Source of the DNA: Eonycteris spelaea
Lineage: Eukaryota; Chordata; Mammalia; Chiroptera; Pteropodidae
NCBI GenBank assembly: GCA_003508835.1
Contig: PUFA01000022.1
Span: forward strand, 3,038,001 to 3,102,000
Length of the DNA stretch: 64,000 nucleotides
Direction: 5' to 3'
The notes beneath the pieces were generated by a model. The model worked only from the letters and a program-made list of their open reading frames with translations. It ran no database searches and was not told the DNA's origin. Position numbers and translations under genes: made by a program. Shown here piece by piece: positions 1 to 11,614 of this stretch (within the stretch, counting starts at the first letter, position 1; each line of letters begins with the position of its first letter).

Positions 1-74
1 TTACATTCATCATAAAGACTCTAGAGTTTTTTCTCCTGGATTTCTGGCATGAATGAAGGATGGGTTTTAATGTT

Positions 75-300
75 AACTACCATGTGCCAAAAGCTACATG
101 TAGATTTGTATGTGTTGTTTTATTAGAGTCTTATGGCAATTCTATGAGGTAGGTGGTATCATTCTCATTTAATGAAGGCAGCAACCTGTGCTCAGACAGG
201 TTTGATAATTTACCAAGTTCCACAACCAATAAATGGCAGAACTGGAATCTGAACCGATGTCAATTGACTATCTATACAACATCGTGTTGCCTCTTTGTGG
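75..300 (-). mobile_element. MIR SINE fragment, antisense
   Basis: Ancient tRNA-derived SINE read in reverse. The expected blocks appear in order: 'ctatgaggtaggtggtat' (reverse of the MIR 'cctacctcatag' block), a diverged 'gatgaggaaactgag' zone, then 'aaatggcagaactggaatc' matching the 'agtggcagagccgggattc' block. Heavy divergence fits pre-eutherian age. Confidence 0.85.
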
Positions 301-329
301 CTACAGTACACAGTTTCCAGTGGTTTTCC

Positions 330-535
330 CCCATTTCCACTCATAAAGCTTTGTGCGTCTCTTTGTAATTCTTATCTAATTTATCATTATTTCATAAATT
401 TGTTTCCATATTGTCCACATCATCTACTGGATTTTAACCTCTTTGATGACTGAAATCATGTATGTCTTTTTCACCTTTATATCCATAGTGCCTGGCAAAG
501 AGTAGCAGGAACTTAATACTTGTTGAAATTAAAGG
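330..535 (+). mobile_element. L2 LINE 3' end
   Basis: The series 'tttaacctctttgatgactg', 'catagtgcctggcaaagagt' and 'acttaatacttgttgaa' matches the L2 3' UTR order (actgtgagctccttgaggg, gtgcctggcacatagtagg, ctcaataaatatttgttgaa). Old, non-functional fragment. Confidence 0.8.
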
Positions 536-554
536 TAAGCAGATGTTCTCTTCT

Positions 555-800
555 GTAAAACCTCTAATCTAGCCACACCAGTCTACTCACACTTCCCTGA
601 CTGTGCCATGCTCAGCTGGCCTCCACAGTTTGGCTCCCATCACTCTGCATTCCTGCAAAGAACTTCAGTCTCCTCTTCCCATCCAACCCCTACCAAGCCA
701 CTAAGGCCCCCTTTGCTCCAGAATATCCTGCCCACGGTGAAATGTGACTCTCCTTTGTCTTTGAATTCACATAACTTATTTCCTATTCCATTCATATGAT
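555..800 (+). mobile_element. possible L2 LINE internal fragment
   Basis: A pyrimidine-rich stretch with blocks resembling the L2 region upstream of its 3' UTR ('ctagccacacc', 'tctgcattcctgcaaagaac'). The resemblance is partial, so this is a low-confidence call. Overlapping short open frames are not gene-like. Confidence 0.35.
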
Positions 801-840
801 GATGCTTTGCGAACTCCTTTTTTGGCATGCAATTTATCCT

Positions 841-859
841 TGTGTGTGTGTGTGTGTGT
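841..859. repeat. (TG)n microsatellite
   Basis: About nine uninterrupted TG units followed by a T tract. Confidence 0.95.
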
Positions 860-864
860 TTTTA

Positions 865-2885
865 CCTCAAAGTTAAAAATTGTGTGAATAAAAGTGTTGC
901 ATGCTAAAATTTCTTATCTCCCCCTTCAAAAAAAAGCACTTATTATATACAAAGTGGATCCTTAAATATGTGTTTAATAAACAAATAAATGAACACTTAG
1001 AAAGCAGTAAAATGCTTGGTAGAAGACTAAAAACTGAACTGTAAGCGTTTATCTGTGGATGTGAGACAGGCTGGGTGTGAAATCAAGTCAGAGTATTTCA
1101 CTATCGGAGGAACTGGTATTTAATTTCAGCCTTTGCTTTTACCTAGAGAAAGCAGTAACCCTAGAAATAATGCGAGCAAAAAGTGCACTGAATGGGAGCA
1201 AGGGGCACCTCCTGTTCCTTTCCCAGGCAGAAGTTTTCACTGTTCCCACAGACCCCGTCCTCCTTCCAAGTGGAGGGGAGGAAGGGAAGACACTCCCAAT
1301 GTTCTCTCTTCCTCTTTCCCCTCAAGCTTTCTATCACTGCCTACAAGTAAAGATGTAGAAAAGAAGCAAAAAGACATTACCAATGAGATTTCCAAGCCAT
1401 TCTGTTACTGCACAAGGAGCACACAAATAAATCACTATTTTATCATTCTCATCTGCCTGCAGAGAAAATTCAACATCTCTAACCTGGCTTAATGTAGGCT
1501 GCTAAAAAACAGAAAATGGATGCACTATAGCTAAACATTGGAGCTCAGACCACGAAACATGATGTGTTACTCCAAACTAAATGAAGCTTGAAATTTTTAG
1601 TTTGGTGAATATCTCTTATACAATTGTCTATGGCTGAACTTTCCATAAGGTCATAAGCAGCCACTGAAATAGCTCTGTGTTTAGAAATGTCTGGCTCGGC
1701 AGGCTGCCATTTAGCCCCTTAGGTAAGTTCGGGTTTGACATGGTTCAGAAAGATCAGGGCTTTACACTCGTGTTGCAGCGGCTGAAATCTTTCCACAGCC
1801 CCAACAGCTGGAGAGGACCTGGTCCTCCGTCACCCAGTTCCACCCATGCAGCTGGGCTTGTGTCGCTGACTTCCGCTAAGAAAACAGAGTAAGGGGCCCC
1901 AAGACTCACAGACATAATATAAATAAAAAAATAATAATAATACACTCATGGTTCCAACTGTCCACACTTTCTCAGTTAGGTTGCACCTATGTTATATTAC
2001 TCAGCATGTGGTTTCAATTGTAACAACAATGTGCATTTGTTCGAGTACGCTGGCTGTTAACTTCACTTCTCACTGTGTTTGAATATGCCGTGGCCTGCGA
2101 TTCCCTTTCAGGGGTCAAGTGTCTGGCATGTGCCTGCCATGTTATGGTCGGTATAACCTTATAGATTATCTGAGCTGCAGAACTAGGATCTTTGATGTCA
2201 AAAGGCCTTTGTGCATGTAATAGGTATATAATGTATATGTACTGGATGGAAAAAAAAAAAAAAAGGACAAAGTAGAAAAAAGGACAAACAACCCATCAGC
2301 ATGAAACGACCATTCTCTTGCTGTTCCGGGACTGACAGACACGCAGCAGTCTTAAGGCGTTGCTCCCTCTTCAGAACGCAGAAGCTGACCGCCTTCAACT
2401 GCTGTTCACTTGGAGACTTCTTTCCTCACCACTAATAGATTATATTACGCTTTGGAATTTCACAGCAAAATCCGACACCACTTGGTATTTATCGAAACAT
2501 TTATGTTCACAGCTTTCAGTATTTCGACATCCATGATTTATGGTCCCCTCACCTCTGCGCTTTCAATTATAGCCTCTTTAAGGAGACATAAAAAGTCAAA
2601 AAGAACTCATTGATCCTGTCCCAAAGAGCATCCTTCTACTTGGCTATTAAGGATTTTACATTGTAACCAAACAGCGTAATGTGATTTCCCTAAATAACAA
2701 GACTCTAGAAATCAAATGATAATTTTTGTTCTGGGGGGGAATAAAGCAGTTATTTCTGGCAGTTCAAGAACCATTTTCTGATTCTTAGAAACTCTGTTGG
2801 AGTAATATCTCTCCTTCCACATCGTCTTCACTTCCACTTCCATTATGTATGAGTAAGTGCAATAGAGCGAAGGGTGCTACCAGAG
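865..2885. other. unassigned single-copy sequence
   Basis: No repeat family or exon recognised. It contains an A15 run at 2250-2264. The short open frames on both strands (longest 119 codons at 1133-1492) overlap one another in different frames, lack recognisable domains and are best read as chance. Confidence 0.6.
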
Positions 2886-2889
2886 ATCT

Positions 2890-3035
2890 GAATGCAGATT
2901 CCACCATGATAGCTAAATGAAGTCATTAAAACCCCTTATGCGTGGCTTCCTCAAATATTAAATGAGACTAATATATTCCTCCTCTTGGAGTGAGCCTGAA
3001 GATTAAATCAGACAGAGAATGGAATAGTAAGCGCA
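2890..3035 (+). mobile_element. MIR SINE fragment, sense
   Basis: Blocks in MIR order: 'cagattccaccatgatagct' (for the 'gccacttactagctgtg' block), 'cttcctcaaatattaaatga' (for 'tttcctcatctgtaaaatgg'), then 'gcctgaagattaaatcaga' (for 'ttgtgaggattaaatgaga'). Strongly diverged. Confidence 0.75.
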
Positions 3036-3039
3036 CAAA

Positions 3040-4210
3040 TGTGTTTGTTAACTCATGGACCAAAGATTCTAAAAGACCAAAGTCCGAGAAAATCAGTTTC
3101 TTATGATTACCAGATGAAGAAAGAAAAAAGCAATAGGATAAGAAATGCTGAGAGAGGAGAAAATTTGAGAACACTAACCACAACAACAACAAAAATTTAC
3201 ATTTAGAGATGTCCCTATTTTGCACCACAGTAAAAAGCTTCCAGTCCTCTCTCGCTCCATGGCACGAGACCCACACTGCAGCCACGAGGCCGCCATGCTG
3301 GGCTGCCACCCCTTGAGCTTTGTGGCATTGGAGGAGGCCAGACATCCAGACAACTGGCCAAGGGCCTCTTTTGGAATTTATCTCAAATCAAATTATGTCC
3401 AACAAAAGTTCCAAATAAGGAATACATTAAATGTTCATTCACCACCATTGCTCACCCATCCCAAATGTTCTCGAGTCTCCAAATCACATTCTCTCTTTGT
3501 GATATACTCTCTAACTTATGCATTTAAACTAGCATTACATCCCAACAGAACTAACCCAGAGAAATCTAAACCTAAATCCTATATGCACTTCCTTTTTATT
3601 TCACCAAGTCTATTCATCAAGAAATCAAGAATTATTTAGGATATAGCTTCCTCAAAGTTTTCACCAATTAAATCTTATTTACATTTCCTAACACATTCAA
3701 AGTAAGTTCCTCTGCCTTGGACACTAAACAGATGACCCTCTCTCTAAAGATGCAAAGATGACAACTTTGTCTTTGTGTTCTCAGGGCCTGTGATCCTGAC
3801 AGAGTCACACTTTGCAGAAAAATCCGCATTTGATCTAGGAGCTTTGTTCCCAACTCGGTCACCATACAAACCTGAAAGGTCTCATGAGCATGCATAGCTG
3901 TAGCTATTAAGTCCAGAACCACATATTTGTTCACACCTATCTCCTGGGCTCTAGAATAAGGTTTCCAACTAGATGTTCCACAGGTATTTCAAATTCAACA
4001 TGCTTAAATCCAAATTTGCTGCTTCCCAACCATTGTTTCTTGACCCTCAAACTCACTTCCTCCTGAGTTCCCAAGTCTGGATAACAGATCTCGCATCCAG
4101 AATCATAAGATGTGATACTGTAATTTATAATACGAAATATATATTTGGTCTTTGTCCGCTATTCCTGACACAGACATCCTGAAACCCTTGGAACTTCCTA
4201 AGTGATGAGA
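3040..4210. other. unassigned single-copy sequence
   Basis: No repeat family recognised. A 139-codon open frame at 3220-3639 (+) overlaps a 125-codon frame on the other strand at 2968-3345. Neither has a recognisable domain, and the second runs through the MIR copy, so I treat both as chance. Confidence 0.55.
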
Positions 4211-4214
4211 GCAA

Positions 4215-4845
4215 CAAAGGTGTCTTTTATTATGTTAATGAGGTCACTTCTGGATGATATCTGGCTGCCAGGAGAACCAACCACATCATCCTCATGATTA
4301 GAAAGGAACTTTCAGTTCCAACCCCTAACAACCTGGGAGTGGAGAGGAACTTGAAGTTGAATCAATTACCAATGGGTTAATCAATCTTGCATACGTAATG
4401 AGTCTCCATAAAAACCTATAAGGATGTGGTTCAAAGTGCTTCCAGGTTGGTGAACACGTAAAGATTTGTTGAGAGGGCATGGAAGCTTCATGCCCTTTTC
4501 CCATACCTTGCCTTATACATCTCTTCTATATGGCTGGCTGTTCCTGAGTTATATCTTTTTATAATAAACCAGTTACCTAGCAAGTAAAACATTTCTATGA
4601 ATTCTATGAGCTGCTCTAACAAATTAATCAAACCCATCAGAAGCACAGGTGATAACCTGAACTTGTGATTGGTGTCTGAAGTTGGGATGGGGGTGGGCAG
4701 TCTTGTAGGACTAAACCCTTAACTTATGGAACCTGAGGCTACCTCAGTGTGAGAGCCTAGGTGAACTGTAGAAAACCCAGATAGTGCAGGATAATTATTC
4801 AGTGGTATAGGGAAAACCCACATTTTGAAATGGGAATCGGAATTA
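4215..4845 (+). mobile_element. solo LTR of an endogenous retrovirus
   Basis: About 630 bp matching a widespread eutherian LTR type. Landmarks in order are 'gttaatgaggtcacttctgg', 'gtctccataaaaacctataa', 'gagggcatggaagcttcatg', the polyadenylation region 'tttataataaaccagttacc', 'gagctgctctaacaaattaa', 'ggcagtcttgtaggacta', and an end near 'ggaaaacccacattt'. No flanking gag, pol or env sequence is visible, so it is probably a solo LTR left by LTR-LTR recombination. Subfamily not assigned. Confidence 0.75.
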
Positions 4846-4859
4846 AATAACTTTTTTTT

Positions 4860-5090
4860 ATTCCTCCTGTCCCCTTATCTTATTAGTAACTGCATCCTAT
4901 CAAGTTGACCTCTAATATATTAATATTATTTCTTCTCTCCCACACTTCTTCCAATGCCTTGGCTCAGGTCCTCCTCATCATTTATTTGAACTACCACAGT
5001 TTTCCTGCCAAAGTTTTGCCTTTCCACTGAAGCCAAAATATCATTCTGAAATATAAATCAGATCATTTGATCCTTTTAAACCTAACTCCA
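4860..5090 (+). mobile_element. L2 LINE internal fragment
   Basis: Contains the L2 order 'ggctcaggtcctcctcatca', 'gaactaccacagttttcctg' and 'aatataaatcagatcatttg', matching 'ttgcaatagcctcctaactgg' and 'gtaaatcagatcatgtcac'. Diverged but collinear. Confidence 0.6.
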
Positions 5091-5094
5091 ACCT

Positions 5095-5545
5095 AACTGT
5101 AACCTTGATGATGCATCAAAATCTGTGGGATGGAGCTTAGCAGTTATCAGAGAAAAATGTGTTGTTCCCATCCCATACTTTCAAGTGTCCACTGCAGTCT
5201 AGAGAAAACTGAATTCTGAATTGAGATAACATTTTAGATCTAACAGTTATTTTGCTCTGCTATAAATCTACTAGCAAGAGAGGTCACAAAAGAAGTGTGG
5301 TCGGCCAGGCAGCCCCTGCCAAGCCTATGGGTTCACATTTCAGTATGGTTTCTTCAAGTACCTTTTAAGTTCACCTCTATTATTAGTAAGAATAATATTC
5401 AACACATATCTGCCAAGACCATGCTCTTCGCAAATACTAACAAATGTAATTGTCTTAAATAAAGCTACGTTAGGAAATTTTGTGGAAATTTCCAATTACA
5501 CTAAAAACAAATCCAGACCTTACTGACTTGGATTATATTAGATAC
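5095..5545. other. unassigned single-copy sequence
   Basis: No repeat or gene recognised. It contains the left target-site duplication context of the L1 that follows. Confidence 0.5.
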
Positions 5546-6365
5546 GAGTTTAGTATTTTTATTGATTTATTTTTAAATTATAGTTGACATGCAATATTTT
5601 CAGGTGTACAGCACAGTGATTGGACATTTATATAGAGTTGACTGTTAAACAGTGCAGGAGTCGGGGTATAAATACATGCACAGTTGAAAACCATACATAA
5701 CTGCTGACTCCTCAAAAACTTAACTACTCATAGCCTACTGTTAACTGGAAGCCTTACTAAGGACATAAACAGTCCATTAACACCTATTCTGTATGTTCTA
5801 TGTATTATATACTGTATCCTTACAATAATGCAACCTAAAAAAAAAGGTTATTAAGAATATAATAAGGAAGAGAAAATATATTTACAATAAGTATCAAAAA
5901 ATCTGCCTATGAGTGAATCCACAGTGTTATTCAAGGGTTAACTAACTATGCCTTACAAAGTGATCTCCACAATAATCCTAGTAACATCTGCCACCATGCA
6001 AAGTTACTACGATAATTATTGGCTATATTCCCTATGCTGTTCATTGCATCCCCATGACTTACATTTTATAACGAAGAGCGCACCTCTTAACCCCCTTCAC
6101 CTTTTTTGCCATTCCCCCTGCCCCAGAACCCCTGGCAACTATCACTTTGCTCTCTGTATCTATGAGTATGTCTCTCTTTGTTTTGTTTGTTCAATGGCAA
6201 CCTAGGTGTCCATCGATAGATGGACGTATAAATGGAATAAATATGTCCATATGCATTCAACAGAATATTAGCCATAAAAAAAAAAATAGTGGAATCTTGC
6301 CATTTGGACCTAGAGGGTATCATGCTAGGTGAAATAAGTCAGACAGAGAAAGAGTTTAGGATTTT
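5546..6365 (-). mobile_element. 5'-inverted (twin-primed) L1 insertion
   Basis: From about 5560 to 6190 the L1 3' UTR is antisense ('aattatagttgacatgcaat', 'ttcaggtgtacagcac', 'caaagtgatctccacaataa', 'ctatgctgttcattgcatcc', 'ctctgtatctatgagtatg'). From about 6200 to 6351 the adjoining upstream L1 segment lies in the opposite, sense orientation ('ggtgtccatcgatagatgg', 'cagaatattagccataaaa', 'gtgaaataagtcagacagag'). Flanks carry a 14 bp near-perfect target-site duplication (gagtttagtatttt at 5546-5559; gagtttaggatttt at 6352-6365). One insertion event with 5' inversion explains all of this. The antisense part is interrupted by a DNA transposon. Confidence 0.88.
5635..5944. mobile_element. Tigger2/MER28-type DNA transposon inside the L1
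   Basis: About 310 bp non-autonomous Tc1/mariner-like (pogo) element. Ends read 'gagttgactgttaaacagtg' and 'gttattcaagggttaacta', diverged inverted repeats of CAGTTGACCCTTGAACAAC. The interior carries 'aaaacttaactactcatagc', 'cctactgttaactggaagcc' and 'gtattatatactgtatcctt'. The L1 3' UTR reads continuously across it, with TA-rich flanks as expected for TA-target insertion. It is too short to encode a transposase. Confidence 0.85.
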
Positions 6366-6369
6366 ACTA

Positions 6370-6695
6370 CAGATTACATCGGATCACTCATTGGTTCAAC
6401 TTTCTGTCACCCTTTTGGTGCTCACTTTCCCTTTTTTACATAAAATATTTCTAATATGTCTACTGGTAAAGCAGAAAACATAAAAGAGAGATGATGCTGA
6501 GGAAAAAATTTTTTCACATTTTGTACTTAATTTTGTTTATTACCATACAAAGCTCTTGTGTCAATCTGGGTTTCTGATCTCTTAAAATGCAGAGAAGTCT
6601 CCCAGCATTCAGTGGCATAACTCGGCCTAAATCCACCTTGGCTCTTCTTCTGCTCCCTTTCTTTTCTGCCTCTTCTGCTTCTAATACCACAACAC
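6370..6695. other. unassigned single-copy sequence
   Basis: AT-rich. No repeat or coding signal recognised. Confidence 0.5.
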
Positions 6696-6699
6696 CTAG

Positions 6700-6940
6700 A
6701 AGTGGCTAAGTAAACTATATGGTTAAGTAAACTATAGTGTATCAACTAGATAGAATAGTATACAACCTTAAATTAAAGACAATGGAAAACACCATGCTGT
6801 ACCAGGGGAAGCCTGGATAAACTCAGTTAAAAAAAATGTAAGCAACAAAATAATATGTGAGAGTTATTTTTAATCTTATTCCTAGAAACATATAGAAAAG
6901 TGGTTATCTAAATACTAACTCTGCACGGCAATGAGTGAAT
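6700..6940 (+). mobile_element. old L1M/HAL1-like LINE fragment
   Basis: 'ggttaagtaaactatagtgt', 'agaatagtatacaaccttaa', 'caacaaaataatatgtgaga' and 'gaaaagtggttatct' follow the old L1M 3' order (ggttaaataaattatggta, aatactatgcagccatta, aaaacaatatgta, cagtggttatctctgg). Diverged and truncated at both ends. Confidence 0.6.
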
Positions 6941-6944
6941 TATT

Positions 6945-8040
6945 CCTTGTCTTCTAATGTAAAATGGATTGACTCATTAATAGAAATATATATAAATATT
7001 GATAAAAAATACTGTCTTGTTCAGATTCATTAGAGCCATTAAAGTAAAGCACGTGTAATTTTAAATGAGTAAAGGGCTCACACAATACAAACACAAATAC
7101 AGATGTGAAAATACATAAGCAACTTGATAAGAGTATTGTCACAGGAGTTAGGACATTAAAATGAGGACATTTTGGAATTTGTAAATAATGTCCTCTTGTA
7201 GAATGTCAACTCTATCCCCAGTTTGAATGATTGTTAAAGCATAAGGCTGAGTTTATCCAGAATATCTGCATTCCAAACATTTGACACTGGAATTAATCTT
7301 GAACGCACTGTGGAGGCCTTTTAAATGTTGGGCTGAATGATAGAATTTTTATGAAAACTCGATAACTAGACATTACATGGTCCACCCTTCCAACCCCATC
7401 TACTCCTACACTCAACCCCTCCCTCTGTCCTGTTAGAACTCATTTACTGAACTGCTCTTGAATTAAATGTACTGAAGCCATCAGCCTGCAATGAAAGATG
7501 GACCATGTCTCCTGTGAGCATACTATCCGTGATGTAGCATCATGCATGAGGGCCTACAAAAGAACTTTATCTCAGTCTCAGTATCAGAAATTATGTTTTT
7601 CCTCAACAATTAGTTCATATTTATCTTGCAGGTCCTGAGTCTTACCATGTTCCCCGTGTCCCTGGTGAAAAGCACATAGAAATTTGTGGCCTGTGATTTG
7701 TTTCGCAGCCCCACTCCTGGCTCTAGATACTTTCTTCACTTTGTTTTTCCATTACCTCATATTTCTTGTTTATTTTTAATTATTTTCTTTTGCCATATTA
7801 TTTAAATCTTTTTAAGTTGGCTTTGGAATAAGGTAGTATGTGATTAGTTAATTAAAATTAAAATTTACATAGAAATTACTACTTCAAGGACTCTGATATG
7901 CAGTCACCACACAGCTGACTAGAGCCCCTGGCATAAAGATGCACAATTAACGTTATTCATCATCATGATTACATAATTCCAGATTGTAATTCCATAGTAG
8001 TGTTCATAAGCCAAATAAATGCATGTACATATGCATACAT
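6945..8040. other. unassigned single-copy sequence
   Basis: No family recognised and only very short open frames. AT-rich, with a pyrimidine-rich block at about 7380-7430. Confidence 0.5.
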
Positions 8041-8042
8041 AT

Positions 8043-8063
8043 GCACGCACACACACACACACA
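8043..8063. repeat. (CA)n microsatellite
   Basis: About nine CA units in an alternating purine-pyrimidine context ('acatatgcatacatatgcac' just upstream). Confidence 0.9.
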
Positions 8064-8084
8064 AATACTCATTTAATGCAATAA

Positions 8085-8195
8085 CCTGACTATCCTCTTC
8101 ATCACAGTATCTCTAATGCCTACAACTGCCTGGACAGTATAAGCAACCCATAAATATTTTCTTAATAAATGACTTACTGAATAATGAATTCCTAG
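8085..8195 (+). mobile_element. L2 LINE 3' end
   Basis: 'cagtatctctaatgcctaca' and 'aatattttcttaataaatga' match the L2 terminal 'tgtatccccagcgcctag' and 'aataaatatttgttgaatga' blocks. Confidence 0.6.
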
Positions 8196-8274
8196 TATCA
8201 CCTTATTTATGTTAGTACGTATTTTTTAATTACATGCTGAAGGGAAGTTTAGTATAGTAAAAATAACACGTACT

Positions 8275-8445
8275 TTTTTAGACAGCTTGGGAACTACCCA
8301 AACACTGATAACTAATAGATACTGACACCAGATCAGAGATATTTTATTTTCTGAGGCTCGCTTGTCTCATTAGAACTTCCTAGTGTTGCTATGAGGATTA
8401 AAAAAAGAACCTGGTCCATAGAAGAAGTTCAGTAAATGCTAATCC
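8275..8445 (+). mobile_element. MIR SINE fragment, sense
   Basis: 'tctgaggctcgcttgtctca' stands for the 'gcctcagtttcctcatctg' block. 'gttgctatgaggattaaa' and 'agttcagtaaatgctaatc' match the MIR 3' half. The 5' part is poorly preserved. Confidence 0.7.
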
Positions 8446-8501
8446 TCTTACTTTTCCTCTCCCTCCCTGACAATACATATTCCTACAGCAGCATCACAGA
8501 T

Positions 8502-8545
8502 AGATGTGTATGTGTGTGTATGTGTATGTGTGTGTGAGTGTGTTT
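8502..8545. repeat. interrupted (TG)n/(TATG)n microsatellite
   Basis: Alternating TG with TA interruptions ('tatgtgtgtgtatgtgtatg'). Confidence 0.9.
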
Positions 8546-8699
8546 GTAGAAACCTAATCCACTCAAAAGATATCACCATCAAAGGACTATCTATATTTCT
8601 CTCTACAACTCTCTTTGCTAACCATGGGTGAACCTCTTCATCTTCCCTTAGCTCCTGTGGTGGTTTCCTGACCTAAAAAAGAAGAAAAAGTAAATAAAG

Positions 8700-8802
8700 T
8701 ATAGAAGGGAAGAAAGAAGGAAGGAAGGAAGGAAAACCCGAAGGAAGAAAAGAAAGGAGAGAGGGAAGGAGAAAGGAAGGAAGAGCAAAGAAAAGAGAAA
8801 AA
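8700..8802. repeat. polypurine (GGAA)-rich tract
   Basis: About 100 bp of almost pure purine on the + strand with GGAA/GAAA units, interrupted only by 'cccg' near 8737 and an isolated C near 8786. Confidence 0.9.
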
Positions 8803-8804
8803 TC

Positions 8805-10540
8805 TGGTTGTCTCATTAGAAAAAAGGAAAGCACAAAATAACTATTAGATATGAACAGAATATGTATTCAGAGTATCACATATTCAAACACATCTCCATT
8901 CTTTCTTAGAAATCACTGATTACAAAATTGGTAATTACCAACTTGTTAGATACGTATTGTCTTTTTAGGGATGAACTCCCTCAGAAAGAGTTAGCAGCTC
9001 TAATAAATCTGGCTCCATGGCTAACAAAACAGAAATCCTGACTACAGCCATCTCCTGTGCAGGAAGCTAAATAACATGACTATCGATCACTCCCAGATGA
9101 CTCTTGCACCGCTGCATCCATTCTTTTGTGTGTGGCACACTTCATGAAGGAGGTTTCACTTTGGTGGGCTTTTTTCCACATCTGACACAAAGTTTTTCAA
9201 TCTGTGATGAACTCGGCTTTTTTTCTTCATCCTAATCCCCACCCACCATTTTATGAGGGACTAAAAAGTCTACTATTAACCGATAAGACTTTTGTCCAAG
9301 GCTATCTTTCCTTGACATTCTCCATTTGCTTCATTCTTTCTCTTACCCAATACCTCCTGAGCCAGATTTAGCAGGTCTCTGCTCCTGACACAGACAGTGC
9401 AGTATTAGGAAATGCTTGCTTTAGCATTTGCAGGCACTGTTCTGGGATGAGGTATCAGATGACAGGCTTTCATCTGGATATAATTTATTTATTATATCAG
9501 TACCTTATATTAAAGAAAGTGCACCAGTGTGAAAATTGAAGGGAAAACATATTTTGGCTAAGGGATAACCTGGAAATTATTAAAGTCAAAAGCTTATGGG
9601 TCAAAGGATAGCAGCTTCATGTTATTAGAATAATATGTTAATGTTTAAGTCATGTAACCCCTATGGGCCTTTGAAACACCTGCAATGGAAATGATTTTCA
9701 CACTATTATGATAACAAATAGACTGAGGCTTGCTGCTTTACTTCTGAATCTATTCATGTGACTGAATTTTATGAGTCAATAAAATGTACCCTAACATAAA
9801 TATAATAAAGATTCAGGAAAATACCACCCTAAGTCGATTTTCTTTGCAACTCTTGTCTCTCTGTTTTCACTGCTACTCCCACCTCAAGCTGTTCCTTCAC
9901 TCTTCCCCTCTTTCTCTTCTTCTTCACTTAGATTTCATTTGATACAGCTGTTGCCAGGGACTAGAGAATGAGGTTGCCACTGGGATAAACTAGAAGGCAT
10001 GTCAGATATCCTATAACAATTTTCTGTTATAAAATAAAGATGACACCACAGACTAGATTTTGCCCTTTGCCAAACAATATTGCAGATGGTGTATATCATA
10101 CCCCAACAAAAATAAATTATTTATGTCCACAGATTTCATTTTACTTGTATTTTTAGCATTAGTGTCTAAACATATATATGTACACACACGTGCACACATA
10201 TATGCTTCTCAAGATACGAATCTCTCTCAGGTATTCCAAGAGTCATATAATGCCAAGAAGCCCTATCAAGATATGCCAGAGGGCTACGTTCATCTATTAT
10301 TGGAGAAAATGTCTCAACTGACATTCCCAGAGGTGAGGTACATCAGATTACAATAATTTGCATTTATTATTTTAAATATAGATGTCAAATATCTGGAACT
10401 CTTTTATGTGTGTACAAAATAAAGCATGTTAGTGGAAAAAATGAAATGACTTAGTTAGCTTCAAACTGGAAATTCCAAACCAAAGAAATAAAATAAAAAT
10501 CTTCATTAAATGTATCTTTACCATAAGTAAATTAGCTAAT
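8805..10540. other. unassigned single-copy sequence
   Basis: No repeat family named. Stretches at about 9080-9300 and 9500-9830 are free of recognisable repeats and could be conserved non-coding sequence, but nothing visible proves function. The 98-codon frame at 10060-10356 has no recognisable domain. Confidence 0.5.
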
Positions 10541-10547
10541 TGATTAT

Positions 10548-10946
10548 TAATGAACCATATTATGAACTGAACTATATCTTCTAAAATTCATATGCTGAAG
10601 CTCTAACACCTGATGTGACTGTTTTGTCCTAAGGCCTTTAATGAGGCAATTAATGTTAAATAAGGTCATAAGGGTGGGACCTAATCTCATAGGGCAGGTG
10701 TCCTTGTTAGAAGAGGAAGAGAGACCAGAGGGCTCACCCCACATGCATGCAGAGGAAAGGCCATATAAGGACACAGTGAGAAGGTGGCCATCTGAAAGCA
10801 AGGAAGAGAGGCCTCACCCAAAACCAACCCTGACAGCACCATGATCTTGGGCTTCCAGCCTTCAGGACTGTAAAAAAATAAATGTGCTGTTTAAGTCACC
10901 CAGTCTGTGGAGTTTCATTATGGCAGCCCTAGCAGACTAATACAAA
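10548..10946 (+). mobile_element. MLT1A-type MaLR solo LTR (ERVL-MaLR)
   Basis: Nearly full-length LTR. Landmarks are 'aaaattcatatgctgaagct', 'ggtcataagggtgggaccta', 'aaggccatataaggacacag', 'ggtggccatctgaaagcaag', 'accatgatcttgggcttcca' and the 3' terminus 'ggcagccctagcagactaat'. AATAAA at about 10878 is the LTR polyadenylation signal. No internal retroviral sequence adjoins it. Confidence 0.92.
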
Positions 10947-10949
10947 CCA

Positions 10950-11612
10950 GAAGTCTTCCTTTCCTTCCCAAAACATGTTACACTCACTAAGGTAGAAAGA
11001 GTCTTGAGATCAATGAAAGTCAGTCGTGAAAAATAATATTCATCGAGGGCATCTGGAAGAACCTCTATTAAGAACAGTCTTGTAGAAAATAATTTGCATA
11101 GTACTGTTGAGATAAGTCAACCGAGGTATATACTTGGAATCACTGTTTTGGTCCCTTTAGAGTTACAATATAAATCAATTTGTACTGAGGTATATAAGAA
11201 ATCACTGTGTGAAAATTGTTTAACATATCTATTGTACACATTCAAAGATATGGTCTTCTAACTTCATTATGATATCCTAAGGGATAATGTTCTTTCAATT
11301 CTCAGTAGTAAAATATTTCACCTGAACAATTTCTGTGTTCATTTTCAGTAGCTGTGACTCCTATAACAATCATCTCTCCCTATGTACTCAGGTTACCAGG
11401 AAGCTTAGATACAAACTTGAGGTCTGTTAGTATAAGTTATATAGGTTCTCAAAGTATGTTTTGTATGAACCAGTTTTCCTTATCTATTTCTCCCTCTTGT
11501 TTTCCTTTTGTACAAATTTCCCTCTCACAAACTTTGTGTTTTATGTGTTTTACATGCCATTTCAAATTCTCTGTGGAATGACGAGGGAAATAAGTGCATA
11601 AATAAGCAGAGA
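10950..11612. other. unassigned single-copy sequence
   Basis: No repeat or coding signal recognised. Confidence 0.5.
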
Positions 11613-11614
11613 GT

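Noticed and set aside
1077..1492. Two overlapping plus-strand open frames (93 and 119 codons)
   Set aside because: They share the same DNA in different frames, have no domain, and neither has a credible gene context.
3220..3639. 139-codon plus-strand open frame
   Set aside because: It overlaps a long frame on the other strand, shows no domain, and sits among old repeat debris. It is best explained by chance.
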